In this document: piece by piece, positions 27,841-36,983 of the stretch | Layout: each line of letters begins with the position of its first letter | How positions within the stretch are numbered: position 1 is the first letter of the stretch | NCBI GenBank assembly: GCA_016716885.1 | Contig: JADJUV010000023.1 | Location: 17,853 to 81,852 of the forward strand | Direction: 5' to 3' | Length of the DNA: 64,000 nt | Origin: Candidatus Trichofilum aggregatum | GTDB lineage: Bacteria; Chloroflexota; Anaerolineae; Promineifilales; Promineifilaceae | Made by a program: the position numbers and the translations under genes | The notes under the pieces: generated by a model | Told to the model about the DNA's origin: nothing | Database searches by the model: none | Seen by the model: only the letters and a program-made list of their open reading frames with translations

Positions 27841-28815
27841 TCAGGTTTGGGGTGAGGGTGGTGGTTCGGGCAAAGTGGCGTAACGATCCCGGTAGAAGAT
27901 AAAGGTCGCGGCCGCGAGGGCCGTGCTAACAAACCCATGACCCACAATACTGACCAGAGTCAGCCACGAGCCATCGTCGGCAATTTGCCACAAAATTGTT
28001 AGCCCATTACCCACCAGATAAATGACCAAAAGTAAACCCAGTGCCGGAGCTAAATGCTGGCGCATCAGGCCTAAACTTTCTCGCCAGGCCGCGAGTACGG
28101 GCCGAGCCTGAAGCAACACGCCATGGGGAGCAAAGAAGCCATATAGAATCAGAGCCATGAGGGGCATGGCCCCCACAAACCAGATAAGTGTAGCCAGGTT
28201 AATGCTGAAAAGGGCGGCAAACATGCTCAGACAAAAGAAGGGAAACGAGGCCATCAACCCCATGGTCAACACCAGGAATACGAGCGCTATTAGTTTAAAC
28301 AAAGCCCGTGGCCATTCCCGCCACCACCAATCCAGACGAGCCGATTCGGCCCGAACTGCCTGGGCTATGAGGCCATAATAGATAGCTGACAAGACCAAAC
28401 CCACGCCAAGAAACAGGGTAAATAGAAGCACAACCCCGCCCAAGTTATCTATTTCGATGATTGAAGATGAAATCGGTGTTTTTTCGGGGGTCAGCCCGCT
28501 CATGAGCGCGGGCACACCAATCAGGGGAATGGTTATCGTGGTGAGTAGATTAACCGCTGAGGCCCATTGTTCGGCCATGCTGTTCAGCGTTTGTATGGTA
28601 GCCGCCGGTTGATTGGTCGCGGCCGCTTGCTGAACCATCAGGCTCAAAAAGGCTTCCAACAAAGGGCGAATACTTACCCGTGGGCCAAGCCAATAAAAAC
28701 TGTCTAATAAAACCGGAATGATGATCAGCCAAAGATGTTTCGTTGTCAGGTCTAAACCTGCTTTCAACGTATCCCATACAGAGGGCAGGACAGGCACTTT
28801 ATCTTTTGTCAGCAT
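27841..28815 (-). CDS. Multi-pass membrane protein of unknown function
   Basis: 324 residues with about six membrane helices (for example LWLIIIPVLLDSFYWLG, VVLLFTLFLGVGLVLSAIYYGLIAQ, IALVFLVLTMGLMASFPFF). Motifs SARLDWWWREWPRALFKL and ARPVLAAWRESLGLMRQHL are reminiscent of the two paralogous membrane proteins at 18-20 kb, so it may be a distant relative. No catalytic residues are recognisable. It precedes gyrB on the same strand but 174 bases away. Confidence 0.7.
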   Translation of the reverse strand: MLTKDKVPVLPSVWDTLKAGLDLTTKHLWLIIIPVLLDSFYWLGPRVSIRPLLEAFLSLMVQQAAATNQPAATIQTLNSMAEQWASAVNLLTTITIPLIGVPALMSGLTPEKTPISSSIIEIDNLGGVVLLFTLFLGVGLVLSAIYYGLIAQAVRAESARLDWWWREWPRALFKLIALVFLVLTMGLMASFPFFCLSMFAALFSINLATLIWFVGAMPLMALILYGFFAPHGVLLQARPVLAAWRESLGLMRQHLAPALGLLLVIYLVGNGLTILWQIADDGSWLTLVSIVGHGFVSTALAAATFIFYRDRYATLPEPPPSPQT

Positions 28816-29316
28816 CTCCTCATTTTACCACAAGCTACCACTAAACCCCTGTTAGGGCGATTGCATAGTCGGGTTTTCCCCCACCCTTAACCCCGCCCAG
28901 GGGCGGGAACTTTTTAAGGGCCGTTTTTCGCGGCCCATTGGGAATTCAGACCTCGAATGGCATTGTTTTCTTGCGGAAACGTAGGCCAACCGTAGAGCCT
29001 TGCTGTCTGGCCTATGGTATAACCTATGCACCTTTCCCATCTCGTAAAGGGCAATTCATTACTTATGTCACCAAATTGCCACCGTTTACTACCCCATTGG
29101 CCTAAACCTGATATACTGACAATCATGTCATTTAATGGCACATTCAAGCCAGATCGCCGTGGCTTCCACGCCACCTGTCTTCCTACGAATTGTCCGTTAT
29201 GGTCGGTTTCCTCACTACGTTATAACGGGCATAGTCAGAAGATATTTCTTAGCACTTATAAAAGCTTTCTGCTATTAGTTGATTCCCCAAACCTTAGCTA
29301 AAAGGAGCAATCGTTC
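28816..29316. other. Intergenic region with a G/C-rich repeat upstream of moxR
   Basis: 501 bases. At 28868-28945 the sequence GGGTTTTCCCCCACCC...AACCCCGCCCAGGGGCGGG...TTTTTCGC is a close copy of 38043-38118. The rest, up to the AAAGGAG ribosome site of the MoxR gene, holds no recognised feature; the MoxR promoter must lie here, but I cannot place it. Confidence 0.5.
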
Positions 29317-30273
29317 ATGTCTGACGTTCAGGCTGTTGCCAATCGCATCATTGAAAATGTTGAGCGTGTTATTGTCGGCAAACGCTCGGCGGTAGAGTTA
29401 ACTGTCTTGGGTTTGTTGTGCCAGGGTCATATTCTCATTGAAGATGTGCCGGGTGTTGGTAAGACGGTTCTGGCTCGTGCCCTCTCCAAATCGGTCGGCT
29501 GTGAGTTTCAACGCATCCAATTTACTCCGGACATGTTGCCCAGCGATGTCACGGGTGTATCGGTATTCAACCAGAAAACGGTTGAATTTGAGTTCCGTCC
29601 CGGCCCCATTCATGCCCAGATTGTCCTGGCCGACGAAATTAACCGGGCTACGCCTAAGACCCAATCGGCCTTATTGGAAGCGATGGAAGAGCGGCAGGTG
29701 ACGGTAGATGGCACAACCTATGAACTGAAGCGGCCGTTTATGGTATTGGCGACACAGAATCCTATCGAATATGAAGGCACGTTCCCTTTACCTGAAGCCC
29801 AGTTAGATCGGTTTATGATTCGCATCCGTTTAGGGTATCCCAGCAAAGAGAATGAAATTGAAATTCTGGATCGCCAGCAGTTTTCCCACCCATTGCGCGA
29901 TCTGGTGCAGGTGGCTTCGGTAGAAGAGCTGCTAGCCGCCCAACAAGCCATCAAGGAAGTGTATTTGGATCCGTTGGTGAAGGAATATGTGGTTGATCTG
30001 GTGCGGGAAACGCGGGAGCACCCCGATGTTTACCTGGGTTCTAGTTCGCGTGGGGCGTTGGCCATTTATCGGTTGTGTCAGGCGCGAGCGACTTTCTTAG
30101 GGCGTGATTATGTTTTGCCTGATGATGTGAAAGCCATGGCCGTAGCAGCTCTGGCCCATCGCATTATTGTTGGCCCCGCGGCCCGCATCAAAGATGTATC
30201 GCAGGACGCCATTGTGACTGATATTCTGGATAAGGTGGCCGTTCCGGGAGCACAACCGGCCGGAAGAAGGTAA
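29317..30273 (+). CDS. MoxR family AAA+ ATPase
   Basis: 318 residues. Walker A GVGKT (46-50), Walker B LADEINR (104-110), sensor ATQNPIEYEGTFPLPEAQLDRF and the GSSSRG arginine segment are typical of MoxR chaperone-like ATPases. They act with DUF58 and vWA proteins in maturation or envelope processes. The DUF58 gene follows by six bases in the same operon. AAAAGGAG lies eight to nine bases before the ATG. Confidence 0.92.
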   Translation: MSDVQAVANRIIENVERVIVGKRSAVELTVLGLLCQGHILIEDVPGVGKTVLARALSKSVGCEFQRIQFTPDMLPSDVTGVSVFNQKTVEFEFRPGPIHAQIVLADEINRATPKTQSALLEAMEERQVTVDGTTYELKRPFMVLATQNPIEYEGTFPLPEAQLDRFMIRIRLGYPSKENEIEILDRQQFSHPLRDLVQVASVEELLAAQQAIKEVYLDPLVKEYVVDLVRETREHPDVYLGSSSRGALAIYRLCQARATFLGRDYVLPDDVKAMAVAALAHRIIVGPAARIKDVSQDAIVTDILDKVAVPGAQPAGRR

Positions 30274-30279
30274 AAGCGT

Positions 30280-31578
30280 ATGCGGAAGCGACGCACGGTA
30301 GTTTTCATTTTAGCCTTGCTAGCCCTGTTGGGTGGACTGATCACCGGGCGTGACATTTTGTTTACGGTTACGTACCTGTTGGGTTTGCTCCTGGTGCTAT
30401 CGTTTTTCTGGGCCTGGGCCAATATTAATTGGACGCATATCTCGCGGGTGACGCGGGTACGGCGCACGCAGGTGGGTAAACCGCTGGAAGAGCGGTTTGC
30501 CGTGCGTAATACCAGCCGCATTCCCAAATTGTGGCTGGAGGTGCGTGATTTCTCAGAAGTACCGGCGCATATAACCAGCCAGGTGGTAACTGCCTTGGGA
30601 GCAAAGGCTTCATATATCTGGCGCACCACGACGATTTGCCAGCAACGCGGCCGCTACCGACTTGGTCCCATCACTCTGTCTAGCAGTGATCCGTTTGGCC
30701 TTTTCCCCATGACCCGTAACCTTATCTCCATTTCTCATGTGGTGGTTTATCCCATGACGGTAGATATCTACCAATTTGTTATTCCTACGGGAGTTCTGCC
30801 TGGGGGGGATGCGCTACGTCGTCGTACCCATTATGTTACGACCAACGCCTCGGGCGTGCGCGAGTATGCCCCTGGGGATAGTTTTAACCGCATTCATTGG
30901 AAGAGTACGGCACGTCGCGGCCGCCTCATTGTCAAAGAGTACGAGCTTGACCCAATGGCCGACATCTGGATTGTGCCTGACATGAGCCGGATGGAGCAGA
31001 TTGTTCGTCGCCGTCCACTCAATGAATCAACCTCTACGGGGGCACATCTGGCACCGGGTTGGTCGGTGCAAAAAGAGGAAATCAAAATTCCTGAAACGAC
31101 GGAAGAATATATCGTTACCATCGCCGCATCGTTGGCCCAATTTTTTCTGCGCCAGGACCGGGCGGTGGGGATGCTCACCTACGGGCAATCTAACGAGATC
31201 GTTCAACCGGATCGGGGTGAACGGCAGATGAACCGTATTTTGGAGACGATGGCTGTCTTGCGGGCAGAAGGTACGATTCCCGTACCAGATGTGCTCAATG
31301 CCGAGATCAATCTGTTGCCACGGGGTACAACGGTGATTGTTGTGACCTGCACCACCGATGAGAAATGGGTTATCTCTGCCCGCGAGTTAAAGCGGCGGGG
31401 GATGCGCGTAGTGACTGTGTTGGTTGATCCGGCCACGTTTGGCGGCACGCAGACAAACAAAGGGTTGTCCCGGCTTTTGCAAGCCAGCGGCGTGATGACG
31501 TATGATGTCAATAATGGTGATAACCTGACGGTGGCTTTGAGCAAAGCGAAGATTGATAGCAGTTTTGCCTATGCCTAG
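30280..31578 (+). CDS. DUF58 domain-containing membrane protein
   Basis: 432 residues. Two N-terminal membrane helices (about 5-45) are followed by a long cytoplasmic or extracytoplasmic region, with the DUF58 signature REYAPGDSFNRIHWKSTARRGRLIVKEYE near the middle and a vWA-like C-terminal half (DIWIVPDMS, then TVIVVTCTTDE). It is translated just after the MoxR ATPase, which is its usual partner. No transglutaminase gene follows, unlike many such operons. Function in this phylum is unknown. Confidence 0.88.
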   Translation: MRKRRTVVFILALLALLGGLITGRDILFTVTYLLGLLLVLSFFWAWANINWTHISRVTRVRRTQVGKPLEERFAVRNTSRIPKLWLEVRDFSEVPAHITSQVVTALGAKASYIWRTTTICQQRGRYRLGPITLSSSDPFGLFPMTRNLISISHVVVYPMTVDIYQFVIPTGVLPGGDALRRRTHYVTTNASGVREYAPGDSFNRIHWKSTARRGRLIVKEYELDPMADIWIVPDMSRMEQIVRRRPLNESTSTGAHLAPGWSVQKEEIKIPETTEEYIVTIAASLAQFFLRQDRAVGMLTYGQSNEIVQPDRGERQMNRILETMAVLRAEGTIPVPDVLNAEINLLPRGTTVIVVTCTTDEKWVISARELKRRGMRVVTVLVDPATFGGTQTNKGLSRLLQASGVMTYDVNNGDNLTVALSKAKIDSSFAYA

Positions 31579-31615
31579 CTGGGGTAAGCCAGAATCAAGG
31601 TTTTGCCACGAATTA

Positions 31616-31811
31616 CACGAATGAGTCTACGGAAAAAACTCACGCAAAGACGCAAAGGTCGCCAAGTCGCCAGAGAAAAATTCGTGTTAATTCGTGCAAT
31701 TCGTGGCTTCTTTCCCTAAATTCACGAATGAGTCTACGGAAAAAACTCACGCAAAGACGCAAAGGACGCCAAGTCGCCAGAGAAAAATTCGTGTTAATTC
31801 GTGGCTTCTTT
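31616..31811. repeat. Tandem 90-base repeat of ACGCAAAGACGC / AATTCGTG type
   Basis: Two copies (31616-31713 and 31723-31811) each run from CACGAATGAGTCTACGG through ACTCACGCAAAGACGCAAAGG and GCCAAGTCGCCAGAG to ATTCGTGTTAATTCGTG and GGCTTCTTT. The first copy has nine extra bases (a third TTCGTG unit). CACGAATT and AATTCGTG words form inverted repeats. A left end GGTAAGCCAGAATC at 31583 resembles the end of the composite element at 24391 and 46367. Confidence 0.85.
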
Positions 31812-31838
31812 CAGTGAACTCACGAATTGGCACGAATT

Positions 31839-32517
31839 TTACAGTAGGTTCAACAGTTTATCGTAGTACGCATCGAGCCATTCTTGCTGACCTTGGACGA
31901 GTTGGGGTTTGGGGTTAAGGGGTGTCCAGTACAGTTGAAAGGTATGGTTATCCACAAAAACGGACCAGTTTTCTGGCGTGGGGGCGGTGGGTGTCAGGTG
32001 AAAGAAATGGCGCTCAAGCTGGCGGGTAAGAACAGTGGAGCGTAACCAGCCAGTTGCAGACCGATGTAGTTGGGGTGGAGCCTGGTTTAGATCAAACTCT
32101 TCGTAACAGACATGGGCGTAGCGGCCGCGGTTGCCATCCGTTTCTTCCCCAATTACCCGTACCCATGAACCCTCGTGTTAAAGTAAAGTCCAACGACGAC
32201 GCATCAAAGGCGGGTGTGTCAAAGAGTTTGGACAGTTGTAAAAGCAACCGCCAATCCTCAGGTAGTTGCCGAGACTCACTCCCCAAATAGCGACGAACTA
32301 CCACATTTGTAAGCCCTGTTTCCTCTTGCACTTCGCGCAAGATGGCGTCGGTGATCGGTTCCCCATGTTCTACGGTTCCGGCGGGCAATTGCACCCCTGC
32401 CTGGGGATGACGAAAAACGAGCAACTCTGGCCCATGTAGGCCAGGGCGTGTGATGAGAGCCGTAACTTTTTGCAGCACACGCAAGCGTTGCCGCTTTGGG
32501 GGTGATTCAGGTTGCAT
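31839..32517 (-). CDS. NUDIX hydrolase, frame interrupted twice
   Basis: The first 125 residues give a clear NUDIX domain: the box runs GTVEHGEPITDAILREVQEETGL. Then the frame changes near 32160 (continuing VRVIGEETDGNRGRYAHVCYEEFDL) and again near 31925 (ending LVQGQQEWLDAYYDKLLNLL), with a stop at 31839. The restored protein is about 225 residues. Family members hydrolyse nucleoside diphosphates linked to another moiety; the substrate is unknown. The first shift leaves a GCGGCCGC (32121) reading RGR in the restored frame. Confidence 0.72.
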
Positions 32518-32538
32518 AATCGTTCTGCCTGCTGGCTT

Positions 32539-33050
32539 TTAGGCTTCGGTCAATGCTTTTCTTCAGCGGGAATGCGGATGAGGAGAAGGAGAGCGGCATT
32601 GAGCAGGGTGGCGAGCAAGGCGGTGAGCCAGGCATTAAAAATGAGCGGGATGACCAGGAGTTCCAGGGCCACGGCGAGGTAGTTGGGGTGGGCGATGTAG
32701 CGATAAGGGCCATGCCGGACGGGGGTGAGACCGGGGATGACCAGGATGCGGGTATTCCAGCGGGAACCCAGGGATGTGATGGCCCAGTAACGGAGCAGTT
32801 GCGCGGCCGCGAACAACCCCAACCATAACCCCCACAGTTCACCCAACCCAGGGCCACGCCCGAAAGCCTCGACTAACCATCCACCAAACCAACCCACATG
32901 CAGAATAAAAAAGAGGGGATAATGACCGGAGCCAACTTCTTTGGCTCCTTGCGCCAAGGCCCAACGCCGGTTCCGGGCGGCAAGCCGCAACTCCACCAGC
33001 CGCTGACCTACCAAAAAAACAACCACGAACCCCAAAAATAGTGACACCAT
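32539..33050 (-). CDS. Isoprenylcysteine carboxyl methyltransferase-like membrane protein
   Basis: About 168 residues with five helices and the ICMT motif GPYRYIAHPNYLAV, plus the late RIPAEEK. Relatives include the YpbQ type, which methylates alkylpyrones, and true ICMTs; the substrate is unknown. The single frame ends at 32550 as EEKH, but a one-base shift near 32558 would restore the family ending EEKALTEA and put the stop at 32539. It precedes the NUDIX gene by about 20 bases on the same strand. Confidence 0.75.
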
Positions 33051-33076
33051 ACACTCAACTGCCCTCTGTTAACTAC

Positions 33077-33790
33077 TCACTTCTCCTCGTCGCCGCGGCC
33101 GCTGATGACCACTACATACTCCCCCTGGGCTTCTTTGGCCTGCAAATGAGCGATGAGATCAGAGATGCGGCCGCGGAAAACCCCTTCAAACAACTTTGTC
33201 AGCTCATTACACAGGGCCGCGGGTCTGTCCCCATACACCACCAACGCATCCGCCAGGAACTCCTTCAGCCGGTAGGGGCTTTCATAAAATATGAGAGTAT
33301 GGGGCGAAGCGGCATCTATTTCCAGCCAGCGCTGACGCTTGCCACTTTTGCGCGGTGGGAAGCCGCGAAAGGTGAACGAGTGGGCAGGCAATCCCGATAA
33401 TACCAAAGCCATTACAACCGCCGATGCGCCGGGAATCATCGTTACCGGAATGTCCGCCTCGATAGCGCGGCGCACCAGCGTATAACCAGGGTCGGAGATG
33501 CCTGGTGTGTCCGCATTGGTTACCACTGCCACGGATTGCCCAGCCTGCAACAGATCAATCAACCGGGGGCCAACCTTGTTTTCATTATGCTCATGAAAGG
33601 CGATTTGGGGCTTTTTGATGTCAAAATGTTTGAGGAGAAACCCGGTCTTGCGGGTATCCTCACTGGCGACCATCTCTACCTGGCGTAGAGTTTCTAGTGC
33701 CCGCAAAGTTATATCGCCTAAGTTGCCAATGGGGGTAGCGACGAGGTAAAGGGTGGGTGGGGTAACGGTTTCGGCCTGGTTATTTGACAT
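33077..33790 (-). CDS. rsmI: 16S rRNA (cytidine-1402-2'-O)-methyltransferase RsmI
   Basis: 237 residues of the tetrapyrrole-methylase fold: ATPIGNLGDITLRALETL, SEDTRKTGFLLKHF, PGASAVVMAL and FYESPYRL. It methylates the ribose of C1402 in the decoding centre. One feature is off-consensus: the usual SDAGTPGISDPG loop reads TNADTPGISDPG, with Asn for Asp and Asp for Gly. The gene ends next to the ICMT-like gene on the same strand and diverges from the transporter gene at 33892. Confidence 0.92.
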   Translation of the reverse strand: MSNNQAETVTPPTLYLVATPIGNLGDITLRALETLRQVEMVASEDTRKTGFLLKHFDIKKPQIAFHEHNENKVGPRLIDLLQAGQSVAVVTNADTPGISDPGYTLVRRAIEADIPVTMIPGASAVVMALVLSGLPAHSFTFRGFPPRKSGKRQRWLEIDAASPHTLIFYESPYRLKEFLADALVVYGDRPAALCNELTKLFEGVFRGRISDLIAHLQAKEAQGEYVVVISGRGDEEK

Positions 33791-33818
33791 AACGATGTTT
33801 TATTCCTTTGGTCTAACA

Positions 33819-33847
33819 TTGGTGACACCCTAATTGTAGCGTACAAT
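33819..33847 (+). promoter_or_regulatory. Possible promoter for the GPH transporter/MurJ operon
   Basis: TTGGTG (33819-33824), 17-base spacer, TACAAT (33842-33847), 45 bases before the transporter ATG. The -10 has five of six consensus bases; the -35 is weaker. Confidence 0.5.
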
Positions 33848-33891
33848 TCGCGCCGCCTACCATATTAACGTACTCGTGGGAGCTGACTCGT

Positions 33892-35295
33892 ATGTCCATA
33901 GTAGACAGCAATAAGCCGAAGAAGGCACCGCTCAGCCGGTTAACCAAGCTGGCATTTGGCATTGGCGATTTGGGGCCAGCTATTGTGGCCTCCATCAATG
34001 GTTTTTTTCTCAATGCTTTTTTGCTTGAAGTGGCGGGAGTAACACCGGAAAACGCGGCCGCGATCTTTCTCATCGTCAAAATCTGGGATGCCATCAACGA
34101 TCCCCTCATCGGCACCCTGACCGACCGCACCAACACCCGTTGGGGTCGGCGACGCCCCTGGTTACTCTTTGGGGCGCTCCCTTTTGCGCTGGCTTACTTT
34201 TTGCAATGGCTCGTGCCGGATGTGGGTCAGGCAGGCAAATTCTGGTATTACCTGCTGGTGGCCTTTCTGCTAGACACCGGGTTTACGGCGGTTAATGTAC
34301 CCTACACTGCCATGACCCCGGAACTGAGTGATGATTATGACGAGCGCACCAGCCTCAACGCTTACCGCTTCAGCTTCTCCATTTTGGGTGGTACTCTAGC
34401 CGCTTTTATTCATACCGTCATTATTGGCTCTTTTACCGGCGAGGCGGTTGTGCAAGGATTTGCCATCAGCGCCGGCATTTGGGCCGTTCTCATCGTTATC
34501 TCCAACGTCATCACGTTCGCTTTCACTCGCGAGAGCCATTTTCAAGGCCAACAGCCAGAAGGGCCAGGTTTTTTTGCCGGGCTGAAGTTAGCTTTTCAAA
34601 ATCGAGCTTTCATCTTTGTGACCATTATTTACTTGCTTTCCTGGCTGGCGATTCAGTTTGTGCAGAATAATTTATTTCTTTATGTTAAGTATTGGCTGAA
34701 AGCCGAAGATCAATTTCAATGGTTACTGCTCCTCCTGCAATTTGGTAGCTTTATATTTGTGTTAATGTGGGCACGACTTAGCCAACGGTTGGGTAAACAG
34801 CGCGTGTACTATTTGGGTACGGCTTTTTGGATTGTGGCGGGTGTTTTACTGTTTTTTGTGCCCGCAGGCGAAACTCGCTGGCTTTATTTCATTGCCCCGC
34901 TGGCCAGCATTGGGGTATCGGTTTGTTATCTCATTCCCTGGAGCATGTTGCCCGATGTGGTTGATTTGGATGAACTGGAAACGGGCCAAAGGCGCGAAGG
35001 GATTTTTTATGGCTTTTTTGTCTTTTTGCAGAAGTTGGGCATTTCCGCCGGGATTGCCATATCTAACTTGATTTTAGCCAGCACGGGATACATTAAACCA
35101 GAGTACGCCGGTGCTCCCATAGCTCCAGTACAACCGGAAGCGGTTTTAACGGCGTTGCGGGTGTTCGTGAGTCTGGCTCCAGGGGTCATTCTGTTGTTGA
35201 GTTATGTGGCGGTGCGCCTGTACCCCATTACACGGGCGAAGCACGCGGACATTCAGGCACGATTGGCCCGCGGCCGCGCCCAGAGTCAGCTATGA
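33892..35295 (+). CDS. GPH family sugar/cation symporter
   Basis: 467 residues with about twelve helices. The GPH/MelB signature is present: KIWDAINDPLIGTLTDRTNTRWGRRRPWLLFGA near the N-terminus and the middle LPDVVDLDELETGQRREGIFYGF. Members take up glycosides or uronides with H+ or Na+; the sugar is unknown. It overlaps the MurJ start by four bases (ATGA), so the two are translationally coupled. Confidence 0.88.
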   Translation: MSIVDSNKPKKAPLSRLTKLAFGIGDLGPAIVASINGFFLNAFLLEVAGVTPENAAAIFLIVKIWDAINDPLIGTLTDRTNTRWGRRRPWLLFGALPFALAYFLQWLVPDVGQAGKFWYYLLVAFLLDTGFTAVNVPYTAMTPELSDDYDERTSLNAYRFSFSILGGTLAAFIHTVIIGSFTGEAVVQGFAISAGIWAVLIVISNVITFAFTRESHFQGQQPEGPGFFAGLKLAFQNRAFIFVTIIYLLSWLAIQFVQNNLFLYVKYWLKAEDQFQWLLLLLQFGSFIFVLMWARLSQRLGKQRVYYLGTAFWIVAGVLLFFVPAGETRWLYFIAPLASIGVSVCYLIPWSMLPDVVDLDELETGQRREGIFYGFFVFLQKLGISAGIAISNLILASTGYIKPEYAGAPIAPVQPEAVLTALRVFVSLAPGVILLLSYVAVRLYPITRAKHADIQARLARGRAQSQL

Positions 35296-36893
35296 GTTCA
35301 TCAAGCGAAAAAGAACAGGGGATGGGTAACGCGGCCGCACGGCGACAACTGCTTGCGGCCGCGGGCATCATGGGGATAGCCACCATCGTCAGCCGCCTGT
35401 TGGGGCTGGTGCGGGTAGGTGTTATCACCGCCACCTACGGAGCCGACACCCTCGAAGCCAACGCCATTGCCATTGCCAGCCGCTTACCGGATGCGCTGTT
35501 TTTCATCATGGCCGGTGGCGCCCTGGCCTCGGCTTTTTTGCCCACCTTCTCCGCCTACTTCACCCGTGACGATGAAGAAGGGGGATGGCGGCTCTTCTCG
35601 GCTGTCATCAACCTGATTACCCTGGTTATGATCGTTGTCGCCGGGTTGTCGGCCATTTTTGCCCGGCCCATCCTAACCTACTATGTGCGTGATCTGGTAG
35701 AGGGGCAGGCGGGCTTCCTGACCATGACCGTGCCACTCATGCGCCTCATGCTCCTGACACCCATCATTTTTGGCGTCAGTGGCGTGTTTATGGCCGCGCT
35801 GAATGCCCGGCAACATTTTGCCTTACCTGCGTTGGCTTCCATTTTGTACAACGTGGGCATTATTGGTGGCATCGTGCTTTTGGCCCCCAACGTGATGGGT
35901 ATGGGCATTGGCACCGTTGTGGGGGCACTGGGGCATTTGCTCATACAACTGCCTGGTTTACGCCAACAGCGGGCGCGGTACACCCCTATCTTCAGTCTGC
36001 GTGATCCGGGTGTTCTTCGGGTACTGAAGCTGATGGCCCCCCGGGTGCTAGGACTTTCATTTAGCCAGTTAAACCATCTGATTGTGCCTTTTCTGGCCCA
36101 GGCGATGGTGTTTGGTAGTATTCCGGCCCTAAACTACGCCTGGCTTATCATCAACATGCCGCTCGGCATCATTGGGCAGGCGTTAGCCATTGCTGCTTTT
36201 CCCACCTTTGCCACCCTGGCCGCCCAGTCTGCCTTTGAACCGATGCGCCGCATTCTGGCGGACACCATTCGGCTGATCTTTTTTCTGGCTTTACCGGTGA
36301 CGGTGTGGCTGACAGTGTTAGCCCGGCCCATTACCGCCTTTTTGTTAGAGCGAGGGGCTTTTGACGCGGCCGCGACCGATTTAGTCACCTGGGGGCTAAT
36401 TTTTTATGCCCTGGGGCTGGTGGGATTGGCGGCGGTAGAGGTACTGGCACGGGCTTTTTATGCTTTGGGTGGCACAGTGACTCCGGTAGCCGCCGGTGCT
36501 CTGCAAATGGTGACGATGGTTCTGTTGAGCCTTTTGCTGAGCCAGCAACTATTTCCTCGCCTGGGTTGGCCTGATTTTGCCGGTATTGCGCTGGGGGCCA
36601 CGCTAGCAAACTGGCTAGAGATGGGGGTTTTGGCCTGGTTACTGCACAGGAAGATGAACGGGATTGGCGCGGCCGCGATGCTAGACGGTCTCTGGCGGAT
36701 GGGGTTAGCCACCCTGGTGATGGCTCTGTTGACCTGGCTGGTGCAACGGCCCTTGCAGACAGGTCCGGTACTGTGGCAGCTACTGCTTTCAGGTTCAGTC
36801 GGGGGCATCATTTACCTATTGCTTTGTCTGGTCTTGCGCGTCCACGAGGTCCAACAATTCTGGTACTATGCCCGTCGCCGCCTCACCCGATAA
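35292..36893 (+). CDS. murJ: Lipid II flippase MurJ
   Basis: 533 residues, fourteen hydrophobic helices, with the MVF-type N-terminal ATIVSRLLGLVRVGVITATYGA and RLPDALFFIMAGGALASAFLPTF blocks and conserved charged residues in the central cavity region. It moves lipid-linked peptidoglycan precursor across the membrane. The gene overlaps the GPH transporter gene (ATGA), which is an unusual partner. The sequence carries five GCGGCCGC sites, several as Ala-Ala-Ala. Confidence 0.9.
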   Translation: MSSSSEKEQGMGNAAARRQLLAAAGIMGIATIVSRLLGLVRVGVITATYGADTLEANAIAIASRLPDALFFIMAGGALASAFLPTFSAYFTRDDEEGGWRLFSAVINLITLVMIVVAGLSAIFARPILTYYVRDLVEGQAGFLTMTVPLMRLMLLTPIIFGVSGVFMAALNARQHFALPALASILYNVGIIGGIVLLAPNVMGMGIGTVVGALGHLLIQLPGLRQQRARYTPIFSLRDPGVLRVLKLMAPRVLGLSFSQLNHLIVPFLAQAMVFGSIPALNYAWLIINMPLGIIGQALAIAAFPTFATLAAQSAFEPMRRILADTIRLIFFLALPVTVWLTVLARPITAFLLERGAFDAAATDLVTWGLIFYALGLVGLAAVEVLARAFYALGGTVTPVAAGALQMVTMVLLSLLLSQQLFPRLGWPDFAGIALGATLANWLEMGVLAWLLHRKMNGIGAAAMLDGLWRMGLATLVMALLTWLVQRPLQTGPVLWQLLLSGSVGGIIYLLLCLVLRVHEVQQFWYYARRRLTR

Positions 36894-36925
36894 CATTCCC
36901 TACCCTTGAGGCAACTATTTAGGAA

Positions 36926-36957
36926 CAAAAAAGCCCGGTGTTAGCCGGGCTTTTGGT
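36926..36957. terminator. Bidirectional terminator between murJ and the opposing gene
   Basis: AAAAAAGCCCGG-TGTTA-GCCGGGCTTTT hairpin 32 bases after the murJ stop and before the 3' end of the reverse-strand gene at 36984. T/A tracts on both sides allow use in both directions. Confidence 0.85.
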
Positions 36958-36983
36958 TTATGCAGTTGGTTAGCGTAAATGCT

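Noticed and set aside
31616..31811. CRISPR array
   Set aside because: Only two units of about 90 bases with no spacer-repeat alternation and no cas genes.
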